Assembly: GCF_002705925.1 (NCBI RefSeq)
Contig: NZ_NKRE01000001.1
Span: 4,853,650 to 4,907,608, forward strand
DNA length: 53,959 nucleotides
DNA from: Mycobacterium ostraviense
GTDB lineage: Bacteria > Actinomycetota > Actinomycetes > Mycobacteriales > Mycobacteriaceae
Direction: 5' to 3'
Shown in pieces: positions 7,445-15,793 of this stretch. A program made the translations under genes and the position numbers. Under the pieces are notes generated by a model. The model worked only from the letters and a program-made list of their open reading frames with translations, was not told where the DNA came from and did not search any database. The first letter of the stretch is position 1; every line of letters begins with the position of its first letter.

Positions 7445-8629
7445 ATGACTCTTCGCGAGCGACCAGTCGAGCTACCTGGGATGCTGCGCAGTCGCGGACA
7501 GCCGTTCGGGCTGTACGTGCATGTCCCGTTCTGCGTGACCCGATGCGGGTATTGCGACTTCAATACCTACACCCCGGCCGAGCTGGGCGGCGTCAACCCG
7601 GACGCCTGGTTGCTGGCCCTGGGGACGGAACTCGAGCTGGCGGCCACACGGCTCGACGCGCCCACGCTGAACACGGTATTCGTCGGCGGCGGGACGCCGT
7701 CGCTGCTCGGTGGTGAGCGCCTGACGACGTTGCTCGGCATGGTTCGCGACTGTTTTGCGCTGGCGCCCGATGCCGAGATCACCACCGAGGCGAATCCCGA
7801 GTCCACCTGGCCCGAGTTCTTCGACGCGATCAGGGCGGCCGGCTATACGCGGGTATCGCTTGGCATGCAATCGGTGGCGCCGCGGGTGCTGGCCACCCTG
7901 GATCGGGTGCACTCGCCCGGCCGGGCCACCGCCGCCGCGCGCGAGGCCATGGACGCAGGCTTCGAACACGTCAACCTCGACCTGATCTACGGCACCCCGG
8001 GGGAGTCCGACGACGATCTACTGCGTTCGATAGAGGCCGCGATCGACGCCGGCGTCGACCACGTTTCGGCCTACGCCCTGGTCGTCGAGGACGGAACGGC
8101 GCTCGCCCGGCGCGTGCGGCGCGGTGAGCTGAGCGCCCCGGACGGCGACGTGCTCGCCCATCGTTACGAGTTGGCCGACGCGCGGCTGACCGCGGCCGGG
8201 TTGAGGTGGTACGAGGTGTCCAACTGGGCCCGCCCGGGTGGCGAGTGCCGACACAACCTCGGGTACTGGGACGGTGGCCAGTGGTGGGGCGCCGGTCCCG
8301 GTGCGCACGGTTACGTCGGCGCGACGCGATGGTGGAACGTCAAACATCCCAACGCCTACGCCGAGCTGGTGGCCGGTGCGACGCTGCCGGTGGCGGGCTT
8401 CGAGCAGCTCGGAGCCGACGCGTTGCACACCGAGGATGTGCTGCTGAGAATCCGGTTGCGTCAGGGGTTACCGGTGGCCCGGCTCGACGCCGCCGAACGC
8501 CAACGCGCCGAAGCCCTGTTGGCCGGCGGGGCGGACGAGGCGTTGCTCGTCGCCGAGGGTGACCGGTTGGTCCTGACCGACCGGGGGCGCTTGCTGGCCG
8601 ACGCCGTGGTGCGCACGCTGCTGGGGTGA
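7445..8629 (+). CDS. hemN: Radical SAM coproporphyrinogen III oxidase-like protein HemN/HemW
   Basis: A 394-residue radical SAM protein. The cluster motif is Cys30-x3-Cys34-x2-Cys37 (CVTRCGYC), followed by the SAM-binding GGGTPS and the family segments ANPES, SLGMQS and DLIYGTPGES. The HemN_C region lies near residues 300-380. Relatives are annotated as oxygen-independent coproporphyrinogen oxidases, but many actinobacterial members are closer to the haem chaperone HemW. The ATG at 7445 matches the N-terminus I recall for Rv2388c. The neighbour order hemN, SbtA-like permease (opposite strand), mbtI matches M. tuberculosis. Confidence 0.9.
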   Translation: MTLRERPVELPGMLRSRGQPFGLYVHVPFCVTRCGYCDFNTYTPAELGGVNPDAWLLALGTELELAATRLDAPTLNTVFVGGGTPSLLGGERLTTLLGMVRDCFALAPDAEITTEANPESTWPEFFDAIRAAGYTRVSLGMQSVAPRVLATLDRVHSPGRATAAAREAMDAGFEHVNLDLIYGTPGESDDDLLRSIEAAIDAGVDHVSAYALVVEDGTALARRVRRGELSAPDGDVLAHRYELADARLTAAGLRWYEVSNWARPGGECRHNLGYWDGGQWWGAGPGAHGYVGATRWWNVKHPNAYAELVAGATLPVAGFEQLGADALHTEDVLLRIRLRQGLPVARLDAAERQRAEALLAGGADEALLVAEGDRLVLTDRGRLLADAVVRTLLG

Positions 8630-8636
8630 TCCGCGG

Positions 8637-9872
8637 TCACGCGGAGGTATGGAACCACTGCCCGACCATGCGGGCGACCTCGATGTAGAGCGGGATCCCG
8701 ATCGTGACGTTATAGGCGAACGTCAAACCCAGCGATGCGGCGAGCGGCAGCGTCGGACTTGCCTCGGGGATCGCCAGCCGCTGCACCGCCGGAACGGCGA
8801 TGTAGGACGCCGCGCCGCACAGCACCGCGAACAACACGTAGGTGCCCGGCTTGAAGTCGCTATTGGTCAGGTAGGCGTAGCTGTGGGCGACCACGATTCC
8901 GAGCGTCGCAAAGAGGTTCGGCGCCACTAGGCCGAAGAAGATGAACCCCCGACCCGCGGTCCTCAGGTCCTTGAGCTTGCGCGATGCCGTCATGCCCATC
9001 TCGAGCAGGAACAGCGCCAGTACACCCTGGAAGGCGGTGACGAAGAAGGTGTCGTCGTCGTGGACGACTTTCTCTCCTTGCAGTCCGCTGACGAGGCCGA
9101 TGACGATGCCGCCGAGCAGCAGACACAGCCCAGGGTTGAGGAAGACTTCCTGCAGCAGCTCACGCGAGAACAGGGATGCCTTACGGCTGCCTTCCGCGGC
9201 TTCCTCCCAATCCGGGTGCTCCTGCTTTTCCAGCGAGAGCTCCAACTCCTGCTCGATTCCGCGGTCGTTGATGGCCTCGAGGGTTTCCCCGCGGGCCGGC
9301 CGTGCCGCGGTTCCCGGCCCGAGCGAGACCTTGGCCGGGGGGGTGTAGCCCGGCTCGTCGGGCATGTACCCGGCCTCGTCCATTCCCCGGTGCCGCAGGC
9401 GTGCCACCAGATAAAGCGCCACCAGGCAGCCGGGAATCTCCATGACAGCCAACATGACCGGCATGTAGGCGTTGAAGGCGATGCCGACGCTGGTAAGCAC
9501 CGCGACGCAGGTGGCGAAGGTCCCCGCGGAATCCGACCCGTAGTAGCCGGCGACAGTCGCTCGATCGACTCGCCGCATCGAACTCATGCGGCTCAGCAGC
9601 AGATAAGCCAGACCGCCGATCGCGAAGTTCAGGAGAAAGCCCAAAACCATGAATCCGACGATCGTGCCGATGCTGGACGCCTTGATCTTGGCGAGCTCTT
9701 CACCGCCATGCCAGCCGATGGCCAGCAGCAGGTACATGGTGAGGCCCTGGTAGATCACGTAGGGGAACTCGAACCGCACCTTGAGGATCGGGATCAAGAA
9801 CCCGAAGTAAAAGAACAGCAGCAGCGGTTTGAACAGGTTGTGGCTGAAATTCTCCCAGAACTCATGCAGCAT
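8637..9872 (-). CDS. SbtA-like sodium-dependent bicarbonate transporter family permease
   Basis: A 411-residue membrane protein of the DUF897/SbtA family, with about ten hydrophobic helices in two groups. A charged cytoplasmic loop (about residues 165-240, ending in ELSLEKQEHPDWEEAAEGSRK) separates them. Characteristic segments are YQGLTMYLLLAIGWHGGEEL, GYYGSDSAGTF and CGAASYIAVPA. The family imports bicarbonate with sodium in cyanobacteria; the mycobacterial substrate is not established. The ATG at 9872 follows GGGAGG, so an extension to 9911 is rejected. It converges on hemN with 7 bases between stops and matches Rv2387 by position. Confidence 0.8.
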   Translation of the reverse strand: MLHEFWENFSHNLFKPLLLFFYFGFLIPILKVRFEFPYVIYQGLTMYLLLAIGWHGGEELAKIKASSIGTIVGFMVLGFLLNFAIGGLAYLLLSRMSSMRRVDRATVAGYYGSDSAGTFATCVAVLTSVGIAFNAYMPVMLAVMEIPGCLVALYLVARLRHRGMDEAGYMPDEPGYTPPAKVSLGPGTAARPARGETLEAINDRGIEQELELSLEKQEHPDWEEAAEGSRKASLFSRELLQEVFLNPGLCLLLGGIVIGLVSGLQGEKVVHDDDTFFVTAFQGVLALFLLEMGMTASRKLKDLRTAGRGFIFFGLVAPNLFATLGIVVAHSYAYLTNSDFKPGTYVLFAVLCGAASYIAVPAVQRLAIPEASPTLPLAASLGLTFAYNVTIGIPLYIEVARMVGQWFHTSA

Positions 9873-10045
9873 TGGCGCCTCCCATGCTTCGTGCCGCGAT
9901 CCAGGAAGCAACCACCTTCAGCGGAGCGACCGGGAACACCCCAGACAACGCTGAGAATTTAGCGAGGCTGCGGCCGGACCGCTACTCTTGACGCGCGCAA
10001 AATCCCTGGATTCGCGGTATTTTCGGGCACCCAGCGACCCCCGGT

Positions 10046-10098
10046 ACTGCCGTGTGGCAGTCCGCGGTGCCAATTGTGCTGGCAGTGTGCTGTCAGCA
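10046..10098. repeat. Two tandem dyad-symmetric sequences
   Basis: ACTGCC-GTGT-GGCAGT (10046-10061) is a perfect dyad. TGCTGGCAG-TGTG-CTGTCAGCA (10077-10098) has 9-base arms with one mismatch. Both have 4-base spacers and a GGCAGT core, and they are 31 bases apart start to start. They lie between the permease start (9872) and the stop of the small gene at 10160. They could be paired operators or small hairpins. Confidence 0.4.
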
Positions 10099-10159
10099 CC
10101 CTAATGGCGTGAGTTCAATGTGAATCAGCTGCCAATATGCTGTGATCCGGTTCGGGCTA

Positions 10160-10369
10160 TCAGCGTGCGGAAGAAATCAGTGACGGCCGGACACCGATGC
10201 CCCGCTTGCGGTGGGTCACCGTCCGCCACGCAATGGGCGAGTAGTGCGTCGTGGTCTCCTCGAAGCCATCGACCTTGCATACCGTAAGCACGCCGGTGTC
10301 CTGGTTGATCGAGAGCTCCTCGCTTTCACCATGGACTTCTTCGCCGTCCGCGAGATGGATCACGAACAT
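10160..10369 (-). CDS. Small hypothetical protein
   Basis: A 69-residue acidic-to-basic protein (MFVIHLADGEEVHGESEELSINQDTGVLTVCKVDGF...). The ATG at 10369 follows a strong GAGGAGGG ribosome site, so the longer frame to 10432 is rejected. The alternating pattern suggests a small beta-rich fold. No signal peptide or membrane helix is seen, and I do not recognise a family. It is divergent from mbtI, with about 390 bases between them. Confidence 0.6.
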   Translation of the reverse strand: MFVIHLADGEEVHGESEELSINQDTGVLTVCKVDGFEETTTHYSPIAWRTVTHRKRGIGVRPSLISSAR

Positions 10370-10728
10370 GTGCTGGTCCCTCCTCGTGCGCTTGCCTGCG
10401 GGTGGGCATACGGCTGTCGCCGGCGGACACACACCCGGTTAGGCAGTGATGCTAGGAGAGTCGCGCGCACAGCAATCTGGCGTTATGTGGCTGGCAAGTA
10501 AACGATTGGTAAATGTTTGGCGTTTCCTGTGTCTGGCGTGAGCACTGGCGAGCCGCCGGGAACGACCGCCCACCTGGCGGCAGCCTGCGGAAGAAGACAG
10601 AAACTCGGCCCGGCCAGGTGGCGCCACTCCGGCCCGATGATGCCATGAGGAAGGCCCCCCACAGCGATCGACTCACGGTGAGCCCTGGTGCGGACGGCAT
10701 CTGCGCGGCAAGGCCACGGAAGCATTTA

Positions 10729-10747
10729 GTAGGTTAGGCTACATTTA
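10729..10747 (+). promoter_or_regulatory. IdeR-like iron box upstream of mbtI
   Basis: GTAGGTTAGGCTACATTTA matches the IdeR consensus TTAGGTTAGGCTAACCTAA at 14 of 19 positions, including the core TAGGTTAGGCTA. It ends 8 bases before the mbtI start codon, so bound IdeR-Fe(II) would cover the promoter and repress under iron sufficiency. Confidence 0.75.
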
Positions 10748-10755
10748 CTAATGCT

Positions 10756-12105
10756 GTGGAGGGGAGCATCGCGATCAGTACTGCCAGTACCGCTGAAGTG
10801 TCGATTCCGATGCCGGCCAACCTAGAGCCGGCTGATCTTGCGGCCGGGTTGGCCGCCGCCCTCTGCGAGACCCGCGGCGAGCAGTACCTGCTCTACGAGT
10901 ACGACGGGCAATGGGTCCTGGCCTTGGGCGTGCAGGCGATGGTGGAGCTGGACAGCGACGAGCTGCGCGTGATCCACAATGGCACCACTCGCCGGCAAGC
11001 CTGGTCGGGGCGGCCGGCGCTGGTGCTGGGCGAAGCCATCGACCGGCTGCTGCTGGAGACCGACCAAGTCTTCGGCTGGATCGCCTTCGAATTCGGCGTC
11101 TACCGGTACGGGCTGCAGCAGCGGCTGGCGCCCCGCACGCCGTTGGCCCGGGTGTTTTGGCCGGGAAGCCGCATCGTGATGACCCGGACCGAGATTTGCT
11201 TCATCGGGGCCTGCGCGCAGCACCGCCAGGCGGTGCACCAGTTACTGCGCGACGGGATAGCCGGCGTGCCGCAGTCCCGCAGCGTCGACTTGTCCGCCGA
11301 CCCGTCCGGATATCGCGACCGGGTGGCCACGGCCCGCCGCGAGATCTTGGCCGGCCGGTATCGCAAGGTGATCCTATCCCGTTGTGTCGACGTGCCTTTC
11401 GAGCTGGACTTCCCATCGACCTATCGCCTGGCGCGTCGGCACAACACTCCGGTGCGATCGTTCATGTTGCAGCTTGGCGGAATTCGGGCGCTTGGCTTTA
11501 GCCCGGAACTTGTCATGTCCGTTCAGCCCGACGGCGCCGTGGTCACCGAGCCATTGGCCGGCACACGTGCGCTGGGCCGAGGCGTCGCAGACGACCTGCA
11601 AGCTCGCCGCGACTTGGAGTCCAACGCCAAAGAGATTGTCGAGCATGCTATTTCGGTGCGCACGTCATTTCGGGAGATTGCCCAGATCGCGAAGCCGGGA
11701 ACCGCGGCCGTCACCGATTTCATGACGGTGCGCGAGCGCGGGAGTGTGCAACACCTCGGCTCAACGATCAGTGCGCGCCTAGACCCCACGAGCGATCGGA
11801 TGGATGCTCTGGAAGCGCTTTTTCCTGCCGTAACGGCGTCGGGAATTCCCAAAGCGGGCGGGGTCGAAGCCATTTTGCGTCTCGACGAAGGTCCGCGGGG
11901 ATTGTATTCGGGTTCGGTCGTGATGTTCTCCGCAGCCGGCGGCCTCGATGCGGCGCTGACGTTGCGGGCGGCCTATGAACGCGACGGGCGCACGTGGCTG
12001 CAAGCCGGCGCCGGGATCATCGAGGCCTCGCAACCCGAGCGGGAATTCGAAGAGACCTGCGAGAAGCTTTCTGCGTTGGCGCCGTACCTGGTTGAACGTC
12101 GGTAG
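10756..12105 (+). CDS. mbtI: Salicylate synthase (isochorismate synthase/pyruvate lyase)
   Basis: A 449-residue MST-family enzyme that converts chorismate through isochorismate to salicylate, the aryl cap of mycobactin-class siderophores. The chorismate-binding fold occupies about residues 170-440, with SRCVDVPF, GSVQHLGSTI, RGLYSGSVV and the magnesium-binding PEREFEETCEKLS. Length and sequence match M. tuberculosis MbtI (450 aa) in memory. The GTG at 10756 lies a few bases after TACTAA, a possible -10, so the transcript may be nearly leaderless. An IdeR-like box immediately upstream indicates iron control. It stands about 11 kb from the rest of the siderophore genes. Confidence 0.92.
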   Translation: MEGSIAISTASTAEVSIPMPANLEPADLAAGLAAALCETRGEQYLLYEYDGQWVLALGVQAMVELDSDELRVIHNGTTRRQAWSGRPALVLGEAIDRLLLETDQVFGWIAFEFGVYRYGLQQRLAPRTPLARVFWPGSRIVMTRTEICFIGACAQHRQAVHQLLRDGIAGVPQSRSVDLSADPSGYRDRVATARREILAGRYRKVILSRCVDVPFELDFPSTYRLARRHNTPVRSFMLQLGGIRALGFSPELVMSVQPDGAVVTEPLAGTRALGRGVADDLQARRDLESNAKEIVEHAISVRTSFREIAQIAKPGTAAVTDFMTVRERGSVQHLGSTISARLDPTSDRMDALEALFPAVTASGIPKAGGVEAILRLDEGPRGLYSGSVVMFSAAGGLDAALTLRAAYERDGRTWLQAGAGIIEASQPEREFEETCEKLSALAPYLVERR

Positions 12106-12160
12106 CCGGCGCCGGAGTCCGGTTCGACCGGACCCGCGCGGTGATCAGCAGCACATCTTC

Positions 12161-12180
12161 ACAGGGACTTTCGGCCCTAG
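12161..12180 (+). promoter_or_regulatory. DosR (DevR) box upstream of the RafH-like gene
   Basis: ACAGGGACTTTCGGCCCTAG fits the dormancy-regulon palindrome TTSGGGACTWWAGTCCCSAA, with the GGGACTTT half and the GGCCCT half seen in many natural DosR sites. It lies about 90 bases before the GTG at 12269. Confidence 0.75.
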
Positions 12181-12268
12181 CGGACCGTGAGGCGGCCGGG
12201 GACGCTTCGACTCAAGCGATCAGTTCGACTGCTGTTCGGGCCGAAGAAGAAAGCGGGGTCGCTGCGGG

Positions 12269-13045
12269 GTGTACGCGCTCAAGCCGTGGTCGGTGGGGGA
12301 ATTCCCCAATGTCACAGTGCTTTCCGGCCCACGGGTGTCGGCTTCGCAAGGTGAGTACATGGCGCGTTCGGTGGGGCGGGTGCTGGCCCATCACGAGATC
12401 TCCGGAGGCGCTCGGGTTCGGTTGAAAACCGGCGCCTGTGGCCGCGGGCCGCTGGTCATGCAGGTGAACCTGCGCGTCGGCGACCTACCGGCGCGGGTGC
12501 TCGCCGTCACGACGGGTATCGACGACCTGACACCGGCATTGCTGCGGCTGGATCGTCATATCGCGCGGATGTACGGGCAGTGGCGACCTCGCTCCTGGCC
12601 CGATCCGACCCGCAGGCTCTTGACCATCGCCACCGGGGCCGTCGTGGTACGCCGGAAATCGGCGGTGCTGCAGCGCACCACGCCGTTGGAGGCGGTGGCG
12701 GTGATGGATGCCATGGACTACGACGCGCACCTGTTCACCGACGTGGAGACCGGCGAGGACGCGGTGGTGTACCGGGCCGGCCCCTCGGGGCTGCGACTGG
12801 CTCGCCAGCGCCATGTGTATCCGCCGGGATGGGCGTGGTCGTCGAGCACGTCAGAGCCGGCGGTGCCGCTGATCGTGAATTCCCGCCCGACGCCGTGTCT
12901 CACCGAGGACGCAGCAGTGCACCGCGCCGGTGAACACCGGCTTCAGCTGCTGTTTTTCACCGACCCGGCCACCGGTCGCGGCAACCTGCTCTACCCGCGC
13001 TACGACGGCAACCTCGGATTGATCACTCCGTTCCAGCGTGTCTGA
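12269..13045 (+). CDS. Ribosome hibernation factor, RafH/DATIN-like
   Basis: A 258-residue protein with two copies of the HPF/S30AE C-terminal domain. Copy one is at about 137-185 (MDAMDYDAHLFTDVETGEDAVVYR) and copy two at about 205-256 (LLFFTDPATGRGNLLYPRYDGNLGLITP). The first 110 residues look like a diverged ribosome-binding domain. Such proteins dimerise or inactivate ribosomes during dormancy. M. smegmatis RafH and M. tuberculosis Rv0079 (DATIN) are hypoxia-induced through DosR. The upstream DosR box supports the same control here. GTG 12269 is the only start codon between the upstream in-frame stop (12188) and the conserved region. Confidence 0.8.
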   Translation: MYALKPWSVGEFPNVTVLSGPRVSASQGEYMARSVGRVLAHHEISGGARVRLKTGACGRGPLVMQVNLRVGDLPARVLAVTTGIDDLTPALLRLDRHIARMYGQWRPRSWPDPTRRLLTIATGAVVVRRKSAVLQRTTPLEAVAVMDAMDYDAHLFTDVETGEDAVVYRAGPSGLRLARQRHVYPPGWAWSSSTSEPAVPLIVNSRPTPCLTEDAAVHRAGEHRLQLLFFTDPATGRGNLLYPRYDGNLGLITPFQRV

Positions 13046-13046
13046 C

Positions 13047-13076
13047 TTGCATGTAACCGGGGTTCACAGATATATT
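13047..13076 (+). promoter_or_regulatory. Promoter of the desaturase gene with inverted repeat
   Basis: A -35-like TTGCAT (13047-13052) and -10 TATATT (13071-13076) are 18 bases apart and 40 bases before the start codon. GTTCA (13062-13066) and TGAAC (13086-13090) form an inverted repeat around the -10 and predicted start. A TetR-type repressor such as MadR is known to control mycobacterial desA genes. Whether this repeat is its site is unknown. Confidence 0.45.
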
Positions 13077-13115
13077 CACTGTTACTGAACGGCACACATA
13101 GCTGGGAGACCCCTC

Positions 13116-14132
13116 ATGCCGAAGGAAATGACCAACCTGCAGCTACTCCATGAACTTGAGCCCGTGGTGGAGCAGCTGCTCAACCGCCACCTCTCGATGT
13201 TCAAGGAGTGGAACCCGCACGACTACATCCCTTGGTCGGACGGCAAGAATTTCTATGCCCTCGACGGCCAGGACTGGGAGCCCGGGCAGAGCCAGCTCAC
13301 CGATGTGGCCCAGGTGGCGATGGTCCAGAACCTGTTGACAGAGGACAACTTACCGTCGTACCACCGCGAGATCGCGATGAACTTTAGCATGGATGGACCC
13401 TGGGGGCAGTGGGTCAACCGATGGACCGCCGAGGAGAACCGGCACAGCACCGCGTTGCGTGACTACTTGGTGGTGACCCGCGCGGTGGATCCGGTCGAGC
13501 TGGAGAAGCTTCGCATGGAGCAAATGACACGGGGTTTCAGCCCGGGCCAGAACCACCAGGGCGATATGTTTGCTGAGAGCGTATTCGACTCGGTGATGTA
13601 TGTCTCGTTCCAGGAGTTGGCCACCCGCGTGTCGCATCGCAACACCGGCAAGGCCAGCAACGACACCATCGCCGAGCAGTTGATGGCCAGGGTGTCGCAC
13701 GACGAGAACCTGCACATGATCTTCTACCGGGACGTCAGCGGCGCCGGACTCGACATTGCGCCCAACCAGGCGATCAAGTCGGTGCACCGGATTCTGCGGA
13801 ACTTCAAGATGCCCGGCTTCACCGTGCCGGAGTTCCGCCGCAAGGCCGTGATCATCGCCGTCGGCGGCGTCTATGACCCGCGCATCCACCTCGACGAGGT
13901 GGTGATGCCGGTGCTGCGGAAGTGGCGGATTTTCGAACGCGAGGACTTCACCGGCGAGGGCGCGTGGATGCGCGACGACCTCGCGGTGCTGATCAAGGAG
14001 CTCGAGGAGGCCAGCGACAAGTTCGAGGACTCCAAGCAGCGCTATCTCGAGCGGGAGGCTCGCAGGGCCGAGAGGATCACCGCTGACCGGGTGCTCAAGA
14101 CCGCGGGAACGTTGACGCTCAGCCGACGCTGA
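13116..14132 (+). CDS. Acyl-[acyl carrier protein] desaturase, DesA1-type
   Basis: A 338-residue soluble di-iron desaturase (FA_desaturase_2 family). The iron-binding ExxH pairs are in TAEENRH (about 107-113) and SHDENLHM (about 192-199). HREIAM and ENLPSY-type segments also match DesA1 of M. tuberculosis (Rv0824c, also 338 aa), which acts in mycolic acid synthesis. The ATG at 13116 follows GGGAG. In M. tuberculosis desA1 is not near mbtI, so this may be a second paralogue or a relocated gene. The neighbouring IS3 remnant hints at local rearrangement. Confidence 0.88.
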   Translation: MPKEMTNLQLLHELEPVVEQLLNRHLSMFKEWNPHDYIPWSDGKNFYALDGQDWEPGQSQLTDVAQVAMVQNLLTEDNLPSYHREIAMNFSMDGPWGQWVNRWTAEENRHSTALRDYLVVTRAVDPVELEKLRMEQMTRGFSPGQNHQGDMFAESVFDSVMYVSFQELATRVSHRNTGKASNDTIAEQLMARVSHDENLHMIFYRDVSGAGLDIAPNQAIKSVHRILRNFKMPGFTVPEFRRKAVIIAVGGVYDPRIHLDEVVMPVLRKWRIFEREDFTGEGAWMRDDLAVLIKELEEASDKFEDSKQRYLEREARRAERITADRVLKTAGTLTLSRR

Positions 14133-14160
14133 GCTGCTCACCGCGCCTGTCGTTAGCCGA

Positions 14161-14741
14161 GCCCGGCTCCCCATCCACGCCGACCTGGTCGACGAGGGTT
14201 GGAAGGTCGGGGTGAACACCGTCGCCGGCGCCCAACCTCAAGTGGTGTACGACATCACTGAAGCCCCCACCGGCGAGGGGAAGCCCTTGTGGCCTCGACG
14301 CTTGATTTGTGCGGACGGCGGCTGCTGACCTGCCCGATGGTCGGAACACCCGGACGCCCAGCTAGCCGGCGACGCGATGAAGATAGCCGCCACGGTGCGC
14401 GGCTGGCGCGCCGTGATCGATGGCGTGATCTCCCATAACTGACCGCGGATCCACTTATACCGCGAATGATTTCACGAAGCTCTGCCGAAAGCTTTGGGGT
14501 GCGCCAATCGCCGGGATGCCTCCGGTCCTGCTTCGACAACGCCGCCTCCAAGTATTCTTCTCCACGCTTGAACAGGAGTTGTTGTCTCCGGCATCATTTC
14601 GCGACCGAGGCGCAGGCCCGCGAGGTCATCACCGTGTGCCGGTACGCGTGCTGCAGCACTCGATGTCGGCATGGCTCGGCCGGGTTGCCGCCGCCCGCTG
14701 AGCACCGGAAGATCACGGCCACCCGACCGGAGGTGGCTTAG
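14161..14741 (+). pseudogene. Decayed IS3-family transposase (orfB) remnant
   Basis: Pieces of an IS3 orfB integrase appear in shifting frames. These include IHADLVDEGWKVGVNTVA (from 14173), GDAMKIAATVRG (near 14370), DRGSTYTANDFTKLCRK (near 14450), GVRQSPGCLRSCFDNAAS (near 14500), FFSTLEQELLS and RHHFATEAQAREVI. The last piece is GSAGLPPPAEHRKITATRPEVA, ending at 14741. The order is that of an intact transposase, but several frameshifts and stops separate the pieces. No clear terminal inverted repeats are seen. Confidence 0.8.
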
Positions 14742-14803
14742 CGGGAGCCGGTGTGCCCTGGCATGCGATGTGCTCGGCCGGCAGCCCGAGGGCGTCGACC
14801 AGC

Positions 14804-15745
14804 CTAGCCATGGGAACACTTCTCCTCTGTGGCGGCGAGGTCGTGTGCGGTCCTGCGCTCGGGGTGGAAGTCGCATCCTCCTGCTGCGGTGAATGGGTAG
14901 GTGAGCTGTGACCAGTAGCGGGTCGGGTAGTTGGGATGAGCGGCCAACCCGATCTGATCGCTGTCGAACCGACGGAATGGGTCCTGGCTGTAGGTGCGCA
15001 TGAGATGGTCCCAGACGAGCGTGAAGAGTCCGAAGTTGACGTCGCCGACGCCGGCCCATTTGAGGTGGTGGAAGCGGTGTCCCTCGTTGAGCGCGAGAAC
15101 GTGTCGAATCGGTCCGACGCGGTAGTCCGCGTTGGAGTGCTGCAACAGCAGTTGCAGGGCGGTGAGTACCGCCAAGGCGTAGGCAACGGTCATGGGCAGT
15201 CCGATCAGGATCAGCGGAGCCACTCCAGCGGTCATCTCCACCCCTTGGTGGAGGGGATGTTTCATCAGGCCGTTTAATCCGTAGAACCGTTTGACGCTGT
15301 GGTGCACGGCGTGGAATCGCCAGAGCCAATCGGCTTTGTGGCTGGCCAGATGTACCAGCGTGATGCCAAGGTCGGCGACCACGACGGCAAGCAACACCTG
15401 GGCGGGGAAGGGCCACAGTGTTGGCCAGATGCCCTGCCACGGGACGAGGGCCGCTAGCGCGGGGATCGCGGAGACCGAACACAGTATTAGCAGCTCATTG
15501 ACGACGACGTGGATCCGGTCGCGTCTGGTGTCGGCGTGGTCGCTGTTCCAGCTCGTGTCGTAAGGTATCGCTCGCTCAGTTGCGAAGGACGCAGCGATGC
15601 CGGTGAGCAGCAGCGCGATGAGCAAGTACTTGGGGGCGCCGGCACCGGCGATAACGACCGCCGCGCCGCCGAGCCCAGCAAGCATGAAAGGCGCGTATCC
15701 ATAGCGCAGCACCGCGGACCCAGCCGTTGCGAGGGAGGTAGCCAT
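14804..15745 (-). CDS. Membrane di-iron hydroxylase (sterol desaturase/fatty acid hydroxylase family)
   Basis: A 313-residue integral membrane protein with hydrophobic segments near the N-terminus and around residues 85-130 and 180-215. Histidine motifs of the superfamily are HLASH, HAVHH (FHAVHHSVKRFYGLNGLMKHPLH) and HRFHH, which bind two irons. The family hydroxylates or desaturates lipid tails using oxygen. The substrate is unknown. ATG 15745 is preferred over a TTG at 15766. The AraC-type gene lies 48 bases upstream on the same strand, so the two probably form a unit. Confidence 0.82.
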   Translation of the reverse strand: MATSLATAGSAVLRYGYAPFMLAGLGGAAVVIAGAGAPKYLLIALLLTGIAASFATERAIPYDTSWNSDHADTRRDRIHVVVNELLILCSVSAIPALAALVPWQGIWPTLWPFPAQVLLAVVVADLGITLVHLASHKADWLWRFHAVHHSVKRFYGLNGLMKHPLHQGVEMTAGVAPLILIGLPMTVAYALAVLTALQLLLQHSNADYRVGPIRHVLALNEGHRFHHLKWAGVGDVNFGLFTLVWDHLMRTYSQDPFRRFDSDQIGLAAHPNYPTRYWSQLTYPFTAAGGCDFHPERRTAHDLAATEEKCSHG

Positions 15746-15793
15746 GCTCTCGATGGTGCGGCACAACCCGATGAGCGGCTTGAACGTTTCGGC

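Noticed and set aside
10434..10456. IdeR-like GGTTAGGCAGTGATGCTAGG
   Set aside because: Only the TTAGGC half fits the consensus; the spacing and second half do not.
14472..15482. 336-codon arginine/proline-rich ORF, minus strand
   Set aside because: It shadows the fatty-acid hydroxylase gene and the IS3 remnant in another frame and has no recognisable domain.
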